NCBI RefSeq assembly: GCF_001544875.2
Contig: NZ_FCOA02000009.1
Span: 124,001-188,000, forward strand
Source: Caballeronia hypogeia
GTDB lineage: Bacteria; Pseudomonadota; Gammaproteobacteria; Burkholderiales; Burkholderiaceae
Direction: 5' to 3'
Length of the DNA: 64,000 nucleotides
Of the stretch, positions 1 through 8,794 are shown in pieces; the first letter of the stretch is position 1; the number at the start of each line of letters is the position of its first letter. The position numbers and the translations under genes were made by a program. The notes under the pieces are model-generated. The model worked only from the letters and a program-made list of their open reading frames with translations, was not told the DNA's origin and did not search any database.

Positions 1-1
1 G

Positions 2-322
2 AGTCTGTGCGGCGGCTTCGGCAAGTTCTCGAAACTCGCCGCGGGGCATATGGATCTGCACAGCCGCAATTCCAGCATCGACCTGCCGCTGCTCGCCGCG
101 TGGGCCGCCGACGCCGGCGCGAGCGACGCGCTGCAGCAGTCGATCCGCGCGGCCAACACGAGTCAGGAAGCGCTCCGGCTGGCGCGCGCGGAAGGCATTG
201 CACTCGGCGACATCGTGTGCCGGCGCGCGCGCGATGTCGCGGCAGACGTGCTGCCGCCGGGCATCGAAGTCGAGACCTTCGCGATCGATCGGCAAGGGAG
301 CATTGTCGGGAGCGCATCATGA
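2..322 (+). CDS. cbiD: Cobalt-precorrin-5B C1-methyltransferase, C-terminal part
   Basis: This is the C-terminal end of CbiD, cut by the window edge, so the start is missing. CbiD methylates C1 of cobalt-precorrin-5B in corrin-ring synthesis in the cytoplasm. About 106 residues are visible. They open with the family-typical stretch [18 protein letters not shown], followed by a later AANTSQEAL segment; both are typical of the CbiD C-terminal domain. The stop codon overlaps the cobK start as ATGA, which indicates translational coupling inside one cobalamin operon. CbiD is the name used for the oxygen-independent route, whereas the next genes carry names from the aerobic route; such mixed sets are common in beta-proteobacteria. 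The identification rests on family recognition of the visible end only. Confidence 0.88.
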   Translation, partial: SLCGGFGKFSKLAAGHMDLHSRNSSIDLPLLAAWAADAGASDALQQSIRAANTSQEALRLARAEGIALGDIVCRRARDVAADVLPPGIEVETFAIDRQGSIVGSAS

Positions 323-1050
323 AGCGCGTGCTGCTGCTTGGCGGCACCGGCGATGCGCTCGCCATCGCGCGCGGTCTATCCGCCACGCATGTTTACAGTC
401 TCGCGGGCCTCGCTCGCGTGCCGGACGATCTTGCCTGTGCGGTGCGCGTCGGCGGTTTTGGCGGCGTGGACGGGCTGGTCGCGTATCTGGGCGCGGAGCG
501 CATCGGGCTGGTCGTCGACGCGACGCATCCGTATGCCGCGCAGATGAGCCGCCACGCGCGCGAAGCCTGTGCAATTGCGAACGTGCCGCTGTGGGCCGTG
601 CGCCGTCCGGAATGGCAGGCGCAAACCGGCGATGACTGGCGCGAGGCTCGCGACTGGCGCGGCGTCGTCGAGCGGATCGCGGAGTTTCATCGGCCGCTTT
701 TCACGCTCGGGCGCGAACCGCTCGCGCATCTCGACGAGATTCCGGCGTCGCAGCACTGGACGATCCGCTGTCTGGACGCGCATCCCGGCAACGCGCGCGC
801 GACGATCGTCGATGCGCGCGGGCCGTTCACGCCGGAAGGCGAGCGCGCGCTGTTCGACGCCGCGCGCATCGATGTCGTCATCAGCAAGAACAGCGGTGGA
901 CGCGCGACGGAGGCGAAGCTGGCCGTCGCGCGCGAGCGCGGAATGCCCGTCGTGATGCTGGCGCGTCCCGAACTTCCCGACGCCGACCGCGCGTTCGACG
1001 ACGCCTCCAGCGCCCGCGACGCGCTTACCCAACTGAATCACGAAACATGA
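319..1050 (+). CDS. cobK: Precorrin-6A reductase (CobK/CbiJ family)
   Basis: Predicted 243-residue cytoplasmic enzyme that reduces precorrin-6A, or its cobalt form, with NADPH in corrin synthesis. The N-terminus [19 protein letters not shown] is the typical CobK nucleotide-binding start, and the later segments [11 protein letters not shown] and [13 protein letters not shown] are characteristic of the family. The ATG at 319 overlaps the cbiD stop, and its own TGA overlaps the ATG of cobM. Longer upstream extension in this frame is antisense-like and unlikely, because it would run through cbiD. Length agrees with the family (about 240-260). Expected to be co-transcribed with cbiD and cobM. Confidence 0.93.
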   Translation: MKRVLLLGGTGDALAIARGLSATHVYSLAGLARVPDDLACAVRVGGFGGVDGLVAYLGAERIGLVVDATHPYAAQMSRHAREACAIANVPLWAVRRPEWQAQTGDDWREARDWRGVVERIAEFHRPLFTLGREPLAHLDEIPASQHWTIRCLDAHPGNARATIVDARGPFTPEGERALFDAARIDVVISKNSGGRATEAKLAVARERGMPVVMLARPELPDADRAFDDASSARDALTQLNHET

Positions 1051-1772
1051 CCGTCTATTTCATCGGCGCCGGACCGGGCGATCCCGAACTCATCACCGTG
1101 AAGGGGCAGCGGCTCATTCGTAGCTGTCCCGTGATTCTCTACGCCGGCTCGCTGGTGCCGAAGCAGGTGCTCGAAGGGCATCGGGCGGAACAGGTCGTCG
1201 ATACGGCCGAACTCGATCTCGACGCCATCGTCGCGCTGTTGCGCGAGGCGCACGGACGCGGGTACGACGTGGCGCGCGTGCACTCCGGCGATCCGTCGCT
1301 GTACGGCGCTATCGGCGAGCAGATCCGCAAGCTGGAGGCGCTGGGCATCGATTATGAGATCGTGCCGGGCGTGACGGCGACGGCGGCTTCCGCGGCCGCG
1401 CTCAAACGCGAACTGACGCTGCCCGGCATCTCGCAGACCGTGATCCTCACCCGCTACGCGACCAAGACGTCGATGCCCGAAGGCGAAAGCCTCGCCGATC
1501 TCGCACGCCATCGCGCGACGCTCGCGATCCATCTCGGCGTGCGCCATATCGAGCGCATCGTCGCCGATCTTGTGCCGCACTACGGCGCGGATTGCCCGGC
1601 GGCGGTCGTGTTTCGCGCAAGCTGGCCAGACGAGACGCGCGTGCAAGGGACGCTCGCGGATATCGCGTCGAAGGTGCGGGCGGCGAGCGTCGAGCGCACG
1701 GCGATGGTGCTGGTCGGCCGCGTGCTCGACGCACACGGTTTCGCCGATTCGACGCTCTACGCGAAGGACTGA
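1047..1772 (+). CDS. cobM: Precorrin-4 C11-methyltransferase
   Basis: 241-residue SAM-dependent methyltransferase of the tetrapyrrole methylase superfamily, acting on C11 of precorrin-4 in cobalamin synthesis (CobM/CbiF). The first residues, [20 protein letters not shown], hold the family glycine-rich motif. VHSGDPSLYGAIGEQ is the second SAM-binding motif, and VPGVTATAASAAAL is the third. The ATG at 1047 overlaps the cobK stop. The order CbiD, CobK, CobM shows a consecutive stretch of corrin-ring steps encoded as one operon. Membership is secure. The substrate assignment between CobM and CobJ or CobI relatives rests on overall similarity and the VFRASWPDE region. Confidence 0.94.
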   Translation: MTVYFIGAGPGDPELITVKGQRLIRSCPVILYAGSLVPKQVLEGHRAEQVVDTAELDLDAIVALLREAHGRGYDVARVHSGDPSLYGAIGEQIRKLEALGIDYEIVPGVTATAASAAALKRELTLPGISQTVILTRYATKTSMPEGESLADLARHRATLAIHLGVRHIERIVADLVPHYGADCPAAVVFRASWPDETRVQGTLADIASKVRAASVERTAMVLVGRVLDAHGFADSTLYAKD

Positions 1773-1779
1773 TCCCGCC

Positions 1780-2184
1780 ATGCGCGATCTCGACGACGTG
1801 TTCGAAGCGCTGGCGAAATCGGCGTTCCGGCGGCGCTTCGCGCTCGGCGTGCGGGAGGGGAAATATCTGCGGGAGAAGGGCGTGGAGACGGTGCTTGCGC
1901 AGGCGCGCGAGCTGATCGGCAAGCGCCTCGCGCCCGAGGCGCCGGTCAACGACGGCAAGCAGACGCCGTTTCGCGGACATCCGGTTTTCATCGCCCAGCA
2001 CGCGACGGCGACGTGCTGCCGCTCGTGCCTCGCCAAATGGCACGGCATCGCGGCGGGCCATGCGCTCGACGAGCCCGAGCGGCGGCAGGTGGTCGCCGCG
2101 ATCGAGCGCTGGCTGCGCGCGCAACCGTTGCCTGCCGCGGCGTCGGGCGCGCCGGACAATCCGCAGCGCGAGTTGCCTTTTTAG
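1780..2184 (+). CDS. DUF4186 family protein at the end of the cobalamin operon
   Basis: 134-residue protein recognised as DUF4186, a family with no established function. Conserved-looking features are the FRGHPVFIAQHATATCCRSC segment and the following LAKWHGI. Together they supply three cysteines and several histidines that could bind a metal (inference). The ATG at 1780 lies 7 bases after the cobM stop, so the gene is almost certainly in the same transcript. Genes of this family often travel with cobalamin genes in Burkholderiaceae, as far as I recall, but this does not prove a role in B12 metabolism. The C-terminus ends in a proline- and alanine-rich tail. Confidence 0.75.
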   Translation: MRDLDDVFEALAKSAFRRRFALGVREGKYLREKGVETVLAQARELIGKRLAPEAPVNDGKQTPFRGHPVFIAQHATATCCRSCLAKWHGIAAGHALDEPERRQVVAAIERWLRAQPLPAAASGAPDNPQRELPF

Positions 2185-2189
2185 CGCAT

Positions 2190-3425
2190 TCAGCCCGCCT
2201 GACCGATGGCCGGATCGGCCGCGATCGTGCCCGCATCGGCCGATTCGAGACGCGCGCGCCGCACCGCCAGAAAAATCAGCGACGCGAAAACCAGCGGACC
2301 CGGCCCGATGCCGAAATGGATCGACATCAGATCGGCCATCTGCGGATACATCCACGCGACGACCAGGATGACGCGCTCGCCGCGCAGCCAGCCGTCGCGC
2401 AGCGCGCGCGCGGTGATGAGCGCGACCGGCACGCCGAGCCAGACGGCGTCGTAGTTGTAGATATACGGGCTGATCATGAAGGTCGCCGCGACGAGCGCGG
2501 TGGCGCGCACTTCGAGTTGCGTCGAGTTGCGCCAGACCCACGCGACGGCGCAGACCGCGAGCGCCGCCTGGCACGCCTGCGCGACATACGCGGGGCCGGC
2601 CGCGACGTGCGCCATGCGCAGCGTCGCGAACAGGCTCGCGGTCTGGTCCCACGGCAGCACGCCGGCCGCGATATAGCCGTTGGCGTCGCTCAGGCCGTGC
2701 AGAAAGACCGGCACGATGCCGATGCCGAACACCGCGACCGACACGCCGGTGAACAGCAACGCGGTGACGGCGGCGGCGAGGAAGGTCCGCCACATGCCGG
2801 CGCACGCGAGCGCGATGGGGAACAGGATCGCGAGATGCGGCTTGATCGACAACAGTCCGATGAACACGCCCGCGAGCACGGGGCGCGCTGGCATCGAAAG
2901 CAACGCCGCCAGCACGAGGCTCGCGGTGATGGCCGCGTTCTGGCCTTGCGCGGCGTTCAGCCACAAGCCGGGAAACGCGAGGATCCAGACGAGCATGTGG
3001 CGCGCCGGCAGCGCGCGGCGCATCAGCCAGACGAACAGCGCCGAGGACAGCGCCGCGAACAACCCGTACGCCACCCCGCCGGGCATCCACGCGAGCGGGC
3101 GCGCGATCAGCAGAAAGTTGGGCGGATAGAACCACGGGCCGGGCATGGGAATGTCCGGCGAAAACTGCGCGGCGATGTGCTTGATCGCCGGCCAGGAATA
3201 GGCTTCGAGCGGCGCGCCGGCATCGGTGATGCGCGCGGCGGCCCAGAATGTGAGGAAATCTCCGCCGCCCGGAAAGCCGAACTTTTTCCACGAATGCAGC
3301 GCGTTGAACACGACGCCGAAGCACTGCACGGCGAGCAGGAGCGTCGCGCTGTAAGCGCCGATGCGTGAGGCGCGCTGCCACGAGTGACGGGCGGCGCGGG
3401 CGAGGGTGGCGGGCTGGGTCGTCAT
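2190..3425 (-). CDS. GT87/DUF2029-type membrane glycosyltransferase
   Basis: 411-residue polytopic inner-membrane protein of the DUF2029/GT87 type. These proteins resemble polyprenyl-phosphate-dependent mannosyltransferases with many membrane spans. The N-terminal region contains GGDFLTFWAAARI, the acidic loop typical of this family, followed by a WFYPPNFLLIARPLAWMP stretch and repeated hydrophobic helices. The start MTTQPATLARAARHSW at 3425 is chosen because further upstream extension would overlap the terC gene and is not protein-like. The gene ends only 5 bases from the DUF4186 stop, so the two converge. Donor and acceptor cannot be read from the sequence. Confidence 0.8.
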   Translation of the reverse strand: MTTQPATLARAARHSWQRASRIGAYSATLLLAVQCFGVVFNALHSWKKFGFPGGGDFLTFWAAARITDAGAPLEAYSWPAIKHIAAQFSPDIPMPGPWFYPPNFLLIARPLAWMPGGVAYGLFAALSSALFVWLMRRALPARHMLVWILAFPGLWLNAAQGQNAAITASLVLAALLSMPARPVLAGVFIGLLSIKPHLAILFPIALACAGMWRTFLAAAVTALLFTGVSVAVFGIGIVPVFLHGLSDANGYIAAGVLPWDQTASLFATLRMAHVAAGPAYVAQACQAALAVCAVAWVWRNSTQLEVRATALVAATFMISPYIYNYDAVWLGVPVALITARALRDGWLRGERVILVVAWMYPQMADLMSIHFGIGPGPLVFASLIFLAVRRARLESADAGTIAADPAIGQAG

Positions 3426-3466
3426 CCGTGCGATATCGGCGGCGGATGACGGAACTTTAGGACCGT

Positions 3467-4231
3467 TTATTCGCTGCGCTTCACGGCCTGCGACGCGCCC
3501 GCGCGCCCCTTCGCCCGCCGCGCCAGCATGTTCAGCCCTTCGACCAGCGCGGAGAACGCCATTGCCGCGTAGATATAGCCCTTCGGCACGTGCGTGCCGA
3601 AGCCTTCGGCGACCAGCGTCATGCCGATCACGAGCAGGAAACCGAGCGCCAGCATGACGATCGTCGGATTGCGCTCGATGAAGCGCGACAGCGGCCCGGC
3701 CGCGAACAGCATCACGGCCACGGCGGCGATCACCGCGACGAACATGATCGGAATGTGCTCGGTCATGCCGACCGCCGTCACGATGCTGTCGATGGAAAAC
3801 ACGAGGTCGAGCAGCAGAATCTGACCGATGGCCGAGAGCGGCGTCAGGCTGGCGGCCGCCCCGGCGCCGGCGTGCGCGTCGGCGTCGTGCGAGACGTGAT
3901 GATGGATTTCGGTCGTCGCTTTCCAGACGAGAAATACGCCGCCCGCGATCAGGATCAGGTCGCGCCACGAGAAGCCGTGGCCGAACGCCTCGAAGATCGG
4001 CGTCGTGAGCCGAACGATCAGCGCGACCGTGCCGAGCAGCCCGAGGCGCATCACCAGCGCGAGCCCGATGCCGATGCGCTGCGTGCGCTCCCGGTGCGCG
4101 ACGGGCAGCTTGTTGGTCAGGATCGAAATGAAGATCAGATTGTCGATGCCGAGCACGACCTCCATCACGACGAGCGTTGCGAGGGCGGCCCAGGCGGCCG
4201 GATCGGCGAGAAGAGCGGTGAGATAGTCCAT
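3467..4231 (-). CDS. TerC family integral membrane protein
   Basis: 254-residue membrane protein of the TerC/Alx family (related to YkoY and YceF). Members export metal ions such as manganese, partly to supply exported metalloproteins (family knowledge). Motifs are [18 protein letters not shown] in the second helix and [18 protein letters not shown] in a later one; the conserved Asp residues are expected ion ligands. A histidine-rich loop [15 protein letters not shown] lies between. The start [11 protein letters not shown] at 4231 matches the family N-terminus; a longer form from 4321 would add 30 poorly conserved residues. No yybP-ykoY manganese riboswitch was recognised upstream. Confidence 0.88.
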   Translation of the reverse strand: MDYLTALLADPAAWAALATLVVMEVVLGIDNLIFISILTNKLPVAHRERTQRIGIGLALVMRLGLLGTVALIVRLTTPIFEAFGHGFSWRDLILIAGGVFLVWKATTEIHHHVSHDADAHAGAGAAASLTPLSAIGQILLLDLVFSIDSIVTAVGMTEHIPIMFVAVIAAVAVMLFAAGPLSRFIERNPTIVMLALGFLLVIGMTLVAEGFGTHVPKGYIYAAMAFSALVEGLNMLARRAKGRAGASQAVKRSE

Positions 4232-4540
4232 GGTCCGAGACAGGCTCCGGCGTAGAGGGCGTGATGTTAGCCCGATCTCTTGAATAAATGTAAGGAACCT
4301 GAAAACATCATGGGTGCCCAACGGATGCTTGTCGCGCGGCGCCGCGCATTCGTCAAGTTTGCCGGCGCTTTATGGCAGCCGGGCCACAAATACCGGATTT
4401 GAAACGATTATTTGCTCTTATTTCGGTGCTGTGCCGCCGTATTTACGGGTAAACTCCAATGCTTTCGTGCCGCCAGCCGGAAATTGATGCGCGGCCGCCG
4501 TCCAACCTCCTGCTCGCCGCAGGATTTCACCGTACGCCGC
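4232..4540. other. Divergent intergenic region, terC / OpgC-like gene
   Basis: 309 bases between two divergent genes. It must hold both promoters. It is more AT-rich than the coding DNA, notably around 4390-4450, but I could not pick convincing -35/-10 pairs or a riboswitch. Two upstream in-frame ATG codons of the OpgC-like gene (for example near 4487) fall here, so the start of that gene is not settled. Confidence 0.5.
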
Positions 4541-5704
4541 ATGCAGGGAAAATCGCAACGTCTCGTCGAGCTGGACTTCTTTCGGGGACTGGTTCTGCTC
4601 ATCATCGTCGTCGATCACATCGGCGGCAGCATGCTGTCGCGCTTCACACTGCATGCGTTCGCGCTGAACGACGCGGCCGAAGTCTTCGTGTTCCTCGGCG
4701 GCTTTGCCACGGCGACGGCTTACGTCTCGCTCGCGGAACGCCGCTCGGAAAGCGCGGCGCGCGTGCGCTTCTTCAAGCGCGCGTTCGAGCTGTATCGCGC
4801 GTTTCTCGTCACCGCCGCGCTGATGCTGGTGGCGTCCTTCCTGCTGCGGCCGTTCTTCGGGCACGCGCCGAATCTCGCGCTTCACGATCTCGACAGCGTG
4901 GTGTCGGAGCCGGTGTCGTCGCTCGCGCAGATTCTGACCTTCGAGCGCCAGCCTTATCTTGCCGCCGTGCTGCCGATGTACGCGCTGTTCGCGCTCGCCG
5001 TGCCGCTCACGCTGCCGCTCGCGCGCAGCAAGCCGTGGCTGTTGCTGGGCCTGAGCATCGCGCTGTGGGCCTTCGCGCCGCAGATCGGCGAATACATGCC
5101 TTCCGTCGATGACAACCTCTGGGACTTCAATCCCGCCGCGTGGCAACTGATGTTCACGCTCGGCGTGCTGGCGCGTTGCCAGCCGGTGTACCAGCGCGTG
5201 AGCGCGCACCGCTTCGGCTGGATCGTGAGCGTGGGCGCGGCCGCGCTGATCGCCGGCATGGCGTATTACAAGCTGCTGGTCCTGCCGCCGGTGCTCGACA
5301 GCGCGTTCAAGCGCGATCTCGCGGGGCCGCGCATCGTCAACTTCCTCGCGATCGCGTGGCTCGCGGCCAACCTCGCGCGCTACGGCATCGTGAAGCTGGT
5401 GGCGCAGCGCCTGCCCTGGGTCGGCGCGCTCGGGCGCGACGGCATGGTTTCTTTCGTCGCGGGCACGGTGATCTCGCTGACCGTCGATTCGATCCTGTTC
5501 ACGCTGACCGACGGCCTCATCAACGTGCCGGCGGGACTGGCCGCCGATGCCATCGCGATCGGCGCGTTGCTCGCGGTGCCGCGAGTGCATCAGTCGGTCG
5601 CGGGCTGGCTCGGCACGCGTCGGCCGCTTCCGGCAGCGGCGCCAGCGACACCGGCTCCCGCGACGGTTCGGGCGAACGACAATCGGGCGCGCGGCATTCG
5701 TTGA
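4541..5704 (+). CDS. OpgC-domain membrane acyltransferase-like protein
   Basis: 387-residue polytopic inner-membrane protein of the OpgC family. OpgC succinylates osmoregulated periplasmic glucans in enterobacteria; related proteins in other bacteria may modify other glycans. The N-terminus has the family hallmark LVELDFFRGLVLLIIVVDHI, followed by about ten hydrophobic helices and NDAAEVFVFLGGF. The C-terminus ends in a proline/alanine-rich cytoplasmic tail. The start MQGKSQRLVELD at 4541 places the first helix normally, but no strong Shine-Dalgarno sequence precedes it, and a start near 4487 is possible. A strong hairpin terminator follows 11 bases after the stop. Confidence 0.8.
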   Translation: MQGKSQRLVELDFFRGLVLLIIVVDHIGGSMLSRFTLHAFALNDAAEVFVFLGGFATATAYVSLAERRSESAARVRFFKRAFELYRAFLVTAALMLVASFLLRPFFGHAPNLALHDLDSVVSEPVSSLAQILTFERQPYLAAVLPMYALFALAVPLTLPLARSKPWLLLGLSIALWAFAPQIGEYMPSVDDNLWDFNPAAWQLMFTLGVLARCQPVYQRVSAHRFGWIVSVGAAALIAGMAYYKLLVLPPVLDSAFKRDLAGPRIVNFLAIAWLAANLARYGIVKLVAQRLPWVGALGRDGMVSFVAGTVISLTVDSILFTLTDGLINVPAGLAADAIAIGALLAVPRVHQSVAGWLGTRRPLPAAAPATPAPATVRANDNRARGIR

Positions 5705-5714
5705 GCGTTGATCG

Positions 5715-5741
5715 AAGCGGGCGGTTTCGCCCGCTTTTTTG
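5715..5741 (+). terminator. Rho-independent terminator after OpgC-like gene
   Basis: An AGCGGGCG stem, GTTT loop and CGCCCGCT stem are followed by a T run. It lies 11 bases after the stop at 5704. Confidence 0.9.
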
Positions 5742-5856
5742 TGTCTTTGAAAAGCGACTAACGGTCAATTCCGTCGGCAACCATCGGCAAAAATCACCGA
5801 CAAGGCACGCAGCTTGCACGGGCAAGAACGACTACAACAACATCGGATCTGCTGCC

Positions 5857-6030
5857 ATGCTGAAACTCGCCATTCTCTTCGCGATCATTTCTGTTGTCGC
5901 CGGTTTGTTCGGTTTCACGCGCGTGTCGTCGGGCGCGGCGGGCATCGCGAAAATCTGCTTCTTCATCTTCCTGATCCTGTTCGTGATTTTCCTGATCGTG
6001 GCGATCTCCGCGGGCTCGCTGGTGCTGTAG
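5857..6030 (+). CDS. DUF1328 / UPF0391 small membrane protein
   Basis: 57-residue protein of the DUF1328 (UPF0391, YtjA-like) family, made of two hydrophobic helices: roughly residues 3-20 (LKLAILFAIISVVAGLFGF) and 30-56. The segment GAAGIAKICFFIFLILFV is typical of the family. Function is unknown; homologues are often stress-induced (general knowledge). It stands alone between the terminator of the preceding gene and the sigma-54 activator. The ATG at 5857 gives the standard family length, while longer upstream extension is not protein-like. Confidence 0.9.
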   Translation: MLKLAILFAIISVVAGLFGFTRVSSGAAGIAKICFFIFLILFVIFLIVAISAGSLVL

Positions 6031-6188
6031 CGCTCGCCAGGCAGGGCGCAGCGGCGCGCATCCGCGTGCTTCCTCGAATCGACCCGAGCGCCGCGTCGGT
6101 GTTACATTGCCGCGAGGAGACATTCACGCGACGGCGGGGCGGCGCTTGGGCCGAACATCCGGCTGCCGGGAATTCGAAGGAGGAGGCG

Positions 6189-8051
6189 ATGCAGCATGCC
6201 ATCGGCGCGGCCTTGCAGCCCGCGCAACGCGAGGTCATTCAGCACTCGCACGAGCGCTCGGCCACGTTCGGCCTGTTCGAGACGATGCGGCCGGAGTACG
6301 CGGTGCTCTCCGGCACGGAGTTCGCCGTCAGGCTCGATGAAAGCCGCGCGCTGTTCGCGCACGCGCTGCCGGTGATGGAAACGCTGTACGCGCAGATCGC
6401 CAACACGCACAGCATGATCGCGCTGACGGACGCGAGCGGCCTCATCCTGCATTCGCTCGGCGACGACGACTTCCTCGCCCGCGCCGAAAAAGTCGCGCTG
6501 CGCGCGGGCGCCGTGTGGAGCGAGGAGCATCAGGGCACCAACGCAATCGGCACGACCATCGCCGAGCGCACCGCCGTCACCGTGCATGGCGATCAGCACT
6601 ATCTGCGCGCCAATCACTTCCTGACCTGCTCCAGCGTGCCGATCCTCGATCCGCACGGCAATCTCTCCGGCGTGCTCGATGTCACCGGTGACCGCCGCGG
6701 CTACCACCAGCACACGATGGCGCTCGTGAAGATGTCCGGGCAGATGATCGAGAACCGCCTGATCGCGAGCGCGTTCGGCGACGGACTGCGCATCCGTTTT
6801 CATAGCCGGCCCGAGTTTATCGGCACGTTGATGGAGGGCATCGCGGTGTTCGATCTCGACGGGCGTCTGCTCTGCGCCAATCGCAGCGCGCAGTTTCAGC
6901 TCGGCCTCGAACTCGGACGTCTGCGTTTGCAGACGCTGGAGGCGCTGTTCGGCGAACGCACCGATGCGCTGATCGCGCGCTCGGGCGATGCGGCCTGCCG
7001 GCTCGAACTGCACAGCGGCGTGGTGGTGTTCGCGCAGGTCGATTTTCACGCGCGGGCAGCGTCGAACGTGGCGGTCGCATCGAATGCGCTCGCCGTGCGC
7101 GAGGAGGCGGGTTCCGGTCTGACGGAGCTTTGCACTGGCGATGCGCAGATGAACGACATCGTCGCGCGCGTGCGCAAGGTCATCGGCAAGAACATCCCGA
7201 TTCTGATCGGCGGCGAAACCGGTGCGGGCAAGGAAATGCTCGCGCGCGCGATCCATCGCGATTCGCCGCGCCGCGCGGGGCCGTTCGTCGCGGTGAATTG
7301 CGCGTCGCTGCCGGAGACGCTGATCGAATCCGAGTTGTTCGGCTATGCGCAGGGCGCGTTCACCGGCGCGGCGAAACGCGGCGCGATCGGCAAGATCGTG
7401 CAGGCGAACGGCGGCACGCTGTTTCTCGATGAAATCGGCGACATGCCGCTCGCGATGCAAAGCCGTCTGCTGCGCGTGCTGCAGGAACGCGTGGTCGAGC
7501 CGCTCGGCGCGGCGCGCGCGGTGCCGGTCGACTTCACGCTGATCTGCGCGAGCAATCGCAAGCTGCGCGAGCGCGTCGCGCAAGGGGAGTTTCGCGAGGA
7601 TCTTTATTACCGCGTCAACGGGCTGACGGTGACCTTGCCGCCGCTCGCGCAACGCACGGATTTGCGCGCGGTCGTCGACAAGATTTTGCGGGCCGAGCGT
7701 TTCGCGGGCCGCGTCGTCAGCATCGACGACGAGGTGCTCGCGCTTTTTGCGCGACATCCGTGGCCGGGCAATTTCCGTCAGTTGAGCAACGTGCTGCGCA
7801 CCGCGTCCGCGATGCTCGACGATCACGACGCCCACATTCGCGTCGAGCATCTGCCGCACGATTTCGTCGATGAACTCTGCGATGCCGTTCAGCCGGAAGA
7901 CACGCCGCCGCGCGCAGGCGCCGCGAGTCTAGCGGATATCGAGGCGAGCGCGGTCGCGGCCGCGCTGAAGGCGAACGACGGCAATGTCTCCGCGACGGCG
8001 CGCGCGCTCGGGATTTCGCGCACGACGCTGTATCGCAAGTTGCGGATCTAG
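6189..8051 (+). CDS. AcoR-type sigma-54-dependent transcriptional activator
   Basis: 620-residue bacterial enhancer-binding protein. Residues about 70-200 form a GAF sensor domain (EEHQGTNAIGTTIAER, SSVPILDPHGNLSGVLDV), as in AcoR-like activators of acetoin or alcohol metabolism. A second, PAS-like segment spans about 210-300. The AAA+ domain runs about 315-545 with Walker A GGETGAGKE (342-349) and an intact sigma-54 contact loop GAFTGA (389-394). The C-terminus is a Fis-type helix-turn-helix (NVSATARALGISRTTLYRKL). A strong AAGGAGGAGG site precedes the ATG at 6189. The gene converges on eutC with stop codons overlapping by 3 bases, so control of eutBC is a natural guess but unproven. Confidence 0.9.
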   Translation: MQHAIGAALQPAQREVIQHSHERSATFGLFETMRPEYAVLSGTEFAVRLDESRALFAHALPVMETLYAQIANTHSMIALTDASGLILHSLGDDDFLARAEKVALRAGAVWSEEHQGTNAIGTTIAERTAVTVHGDQHYLRANHFLTCSSVPILDPHGNLSGVLDVTGDRRGYHQHTMALVKMSGQMIENRLIASAFGDGLRIRFHSRPEFIGTLMEGIAVFDLDGRLLCANRSAQFQLGLELGRLRLQTLEALFGERTDALIARSGDAACRLELHSGVVVFAQVDFHARAASNVAVASNALAVREEAGSGLTELCTGDAQMNDIVARVRKVIGKNIPILIGGETGAGKEMLARAIHRDSPRRAGPFVAVNCASLPETLIESELFGYAQGAFTGAAKRGAIGKIVQANGGTLFLDEIGDMPLAMQSRLLRVLQERVVEPLGAARAVPVDFTLICASNRKLRERVAQGEFREDLYYRVNGLTVTLPPLAQRTDLRAVVDKILRAERFAGRVVSIDDEVLALFARHPWPGNFRQLSNVLRTASAMLDDHDAHIRVEHLPHDFVDELCDAVQPEDTPPRAGAASLADIEASAVAAALKANDGNVSATARALGISRTTLYRKLRI

Positions 8052-8794
8052 TCTGCGTCCGGAGCGGGCAGCGATTCGCTGTGATCCTTCAGTCCGACGC
8101 CGGTGAGTTCTAGCCGGCGTGCCTCGTTCAGTATCCACATCAGCTTGAACGCGGCGGCGCCATAATCGAGCCCTTCGGGCCGCACGTTCGAGATACAGTT
8201 GCGTTCGGCGTCGCTGCGGCCCCCGCGCGGCGCGTACGTCACGTAGAGGCCCAGGCTGTCGGGCGAACTGAGTCCCGGCCGCTCGCCGATCATCACGACG
8301 ACGAGCTTCGCCCGTAAAAGCTCACCGATGCGGTCGCCCAGCGCGACACGCGCCTGCGTCGCGATCACGACCGGACCGACGTTCCAGCCTTCGAGCTTCT
8401 CGCGCAGACTCCCGAGCAAGGGCGCGACGTGACGTTGCGCGGCGAAGGCCGACAGTCCATCGGCGGCGACGAACACGAGTTCGCAACCGGCTGCGTGCGT
8501 TGAGAGCCGTTCCGCGCTGTCATCGTCGAGCACGCGGCCGAGATCGGGCCGGCGCAGATAGACGTCGCGATCCGGCGCGGCGCTCTTCACTTCGAGCGTG
8601 TCGAAGCTCAGAGCGCGAATTTCGTCCCTGAGCGCCGCCGTATCGAGCGGCTGATGCACCGCGTCGCGCGCCTGCGCATGCGCGAGCTCGAACGCGAGCA
8701 GGGGCGCGGTCGGCAGGCTGCTGCCCGTACGCCCCAACGCAATGCGTGCGTTCGTGAAGCGCCTGAGCGTGTCCCAGGCGTCGGCGTTGGTCAT
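8048..8794 (-). CDS. eutC: Ethanolamine ammonia-lyase small subunit
   Basis: 248-residue light chain of ethanolamine ammonia-lyase, which with EutB and adenosylcobalamin converts ethanolamine to acetaldehyde and ammonia. Family features include TPDLGR-like LRRPDLGRVLDDDS, VIATQARVALGDRIGELL, VVMIGERPGLSSPDSLGLY and the C-terminal segments that help bind cobalamin. The start MTNADAWDTLRRF at 8794 overlaps the eutB stop as ATGA, a standard arrangement. Extending to 8878 would run back into eutB. There are no eut microcompartment shell genes nearby, so this is the simple two-gene form. Confidence 0.96.
   Translation of the reverse strand: MTNADAWDTLRRFTNARIALGRTGSSLPTAPLLAFELAHAQARDAVHQPLDTAALRDEIRALSFDTLEVKSAAPDRDVYLRRPDLGRVLDDDSAERLSTHAAGCELVFVAADGLSAFAAQRHVAPLLGSLREKLEGWNVGPVVIATQARVALGDRIGELLRAKLVVVMIGERPGLSSPDSLGLYVTYAPRGGRSDAERNCISNVRPEGLDYGAAAFKLMWILNEARRLELTGVGLKDHSESLPAPDAD

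Noticed and set aside
1447..3381. Very long open frames antisense to real genes (also 6102-7859, 39886-41811, 58506-60122).
   Set aside because: They are Arg/His/Ala-rich shadows produced by high GC at third codon positions; none shows a domain, and each opposes a well-supported gene.
4232..4540. yybP-ykoY manganese riboswitch upstream of the TerC gene.
   Set aside because: The conserved loop sequences of that riboswitch are not present.
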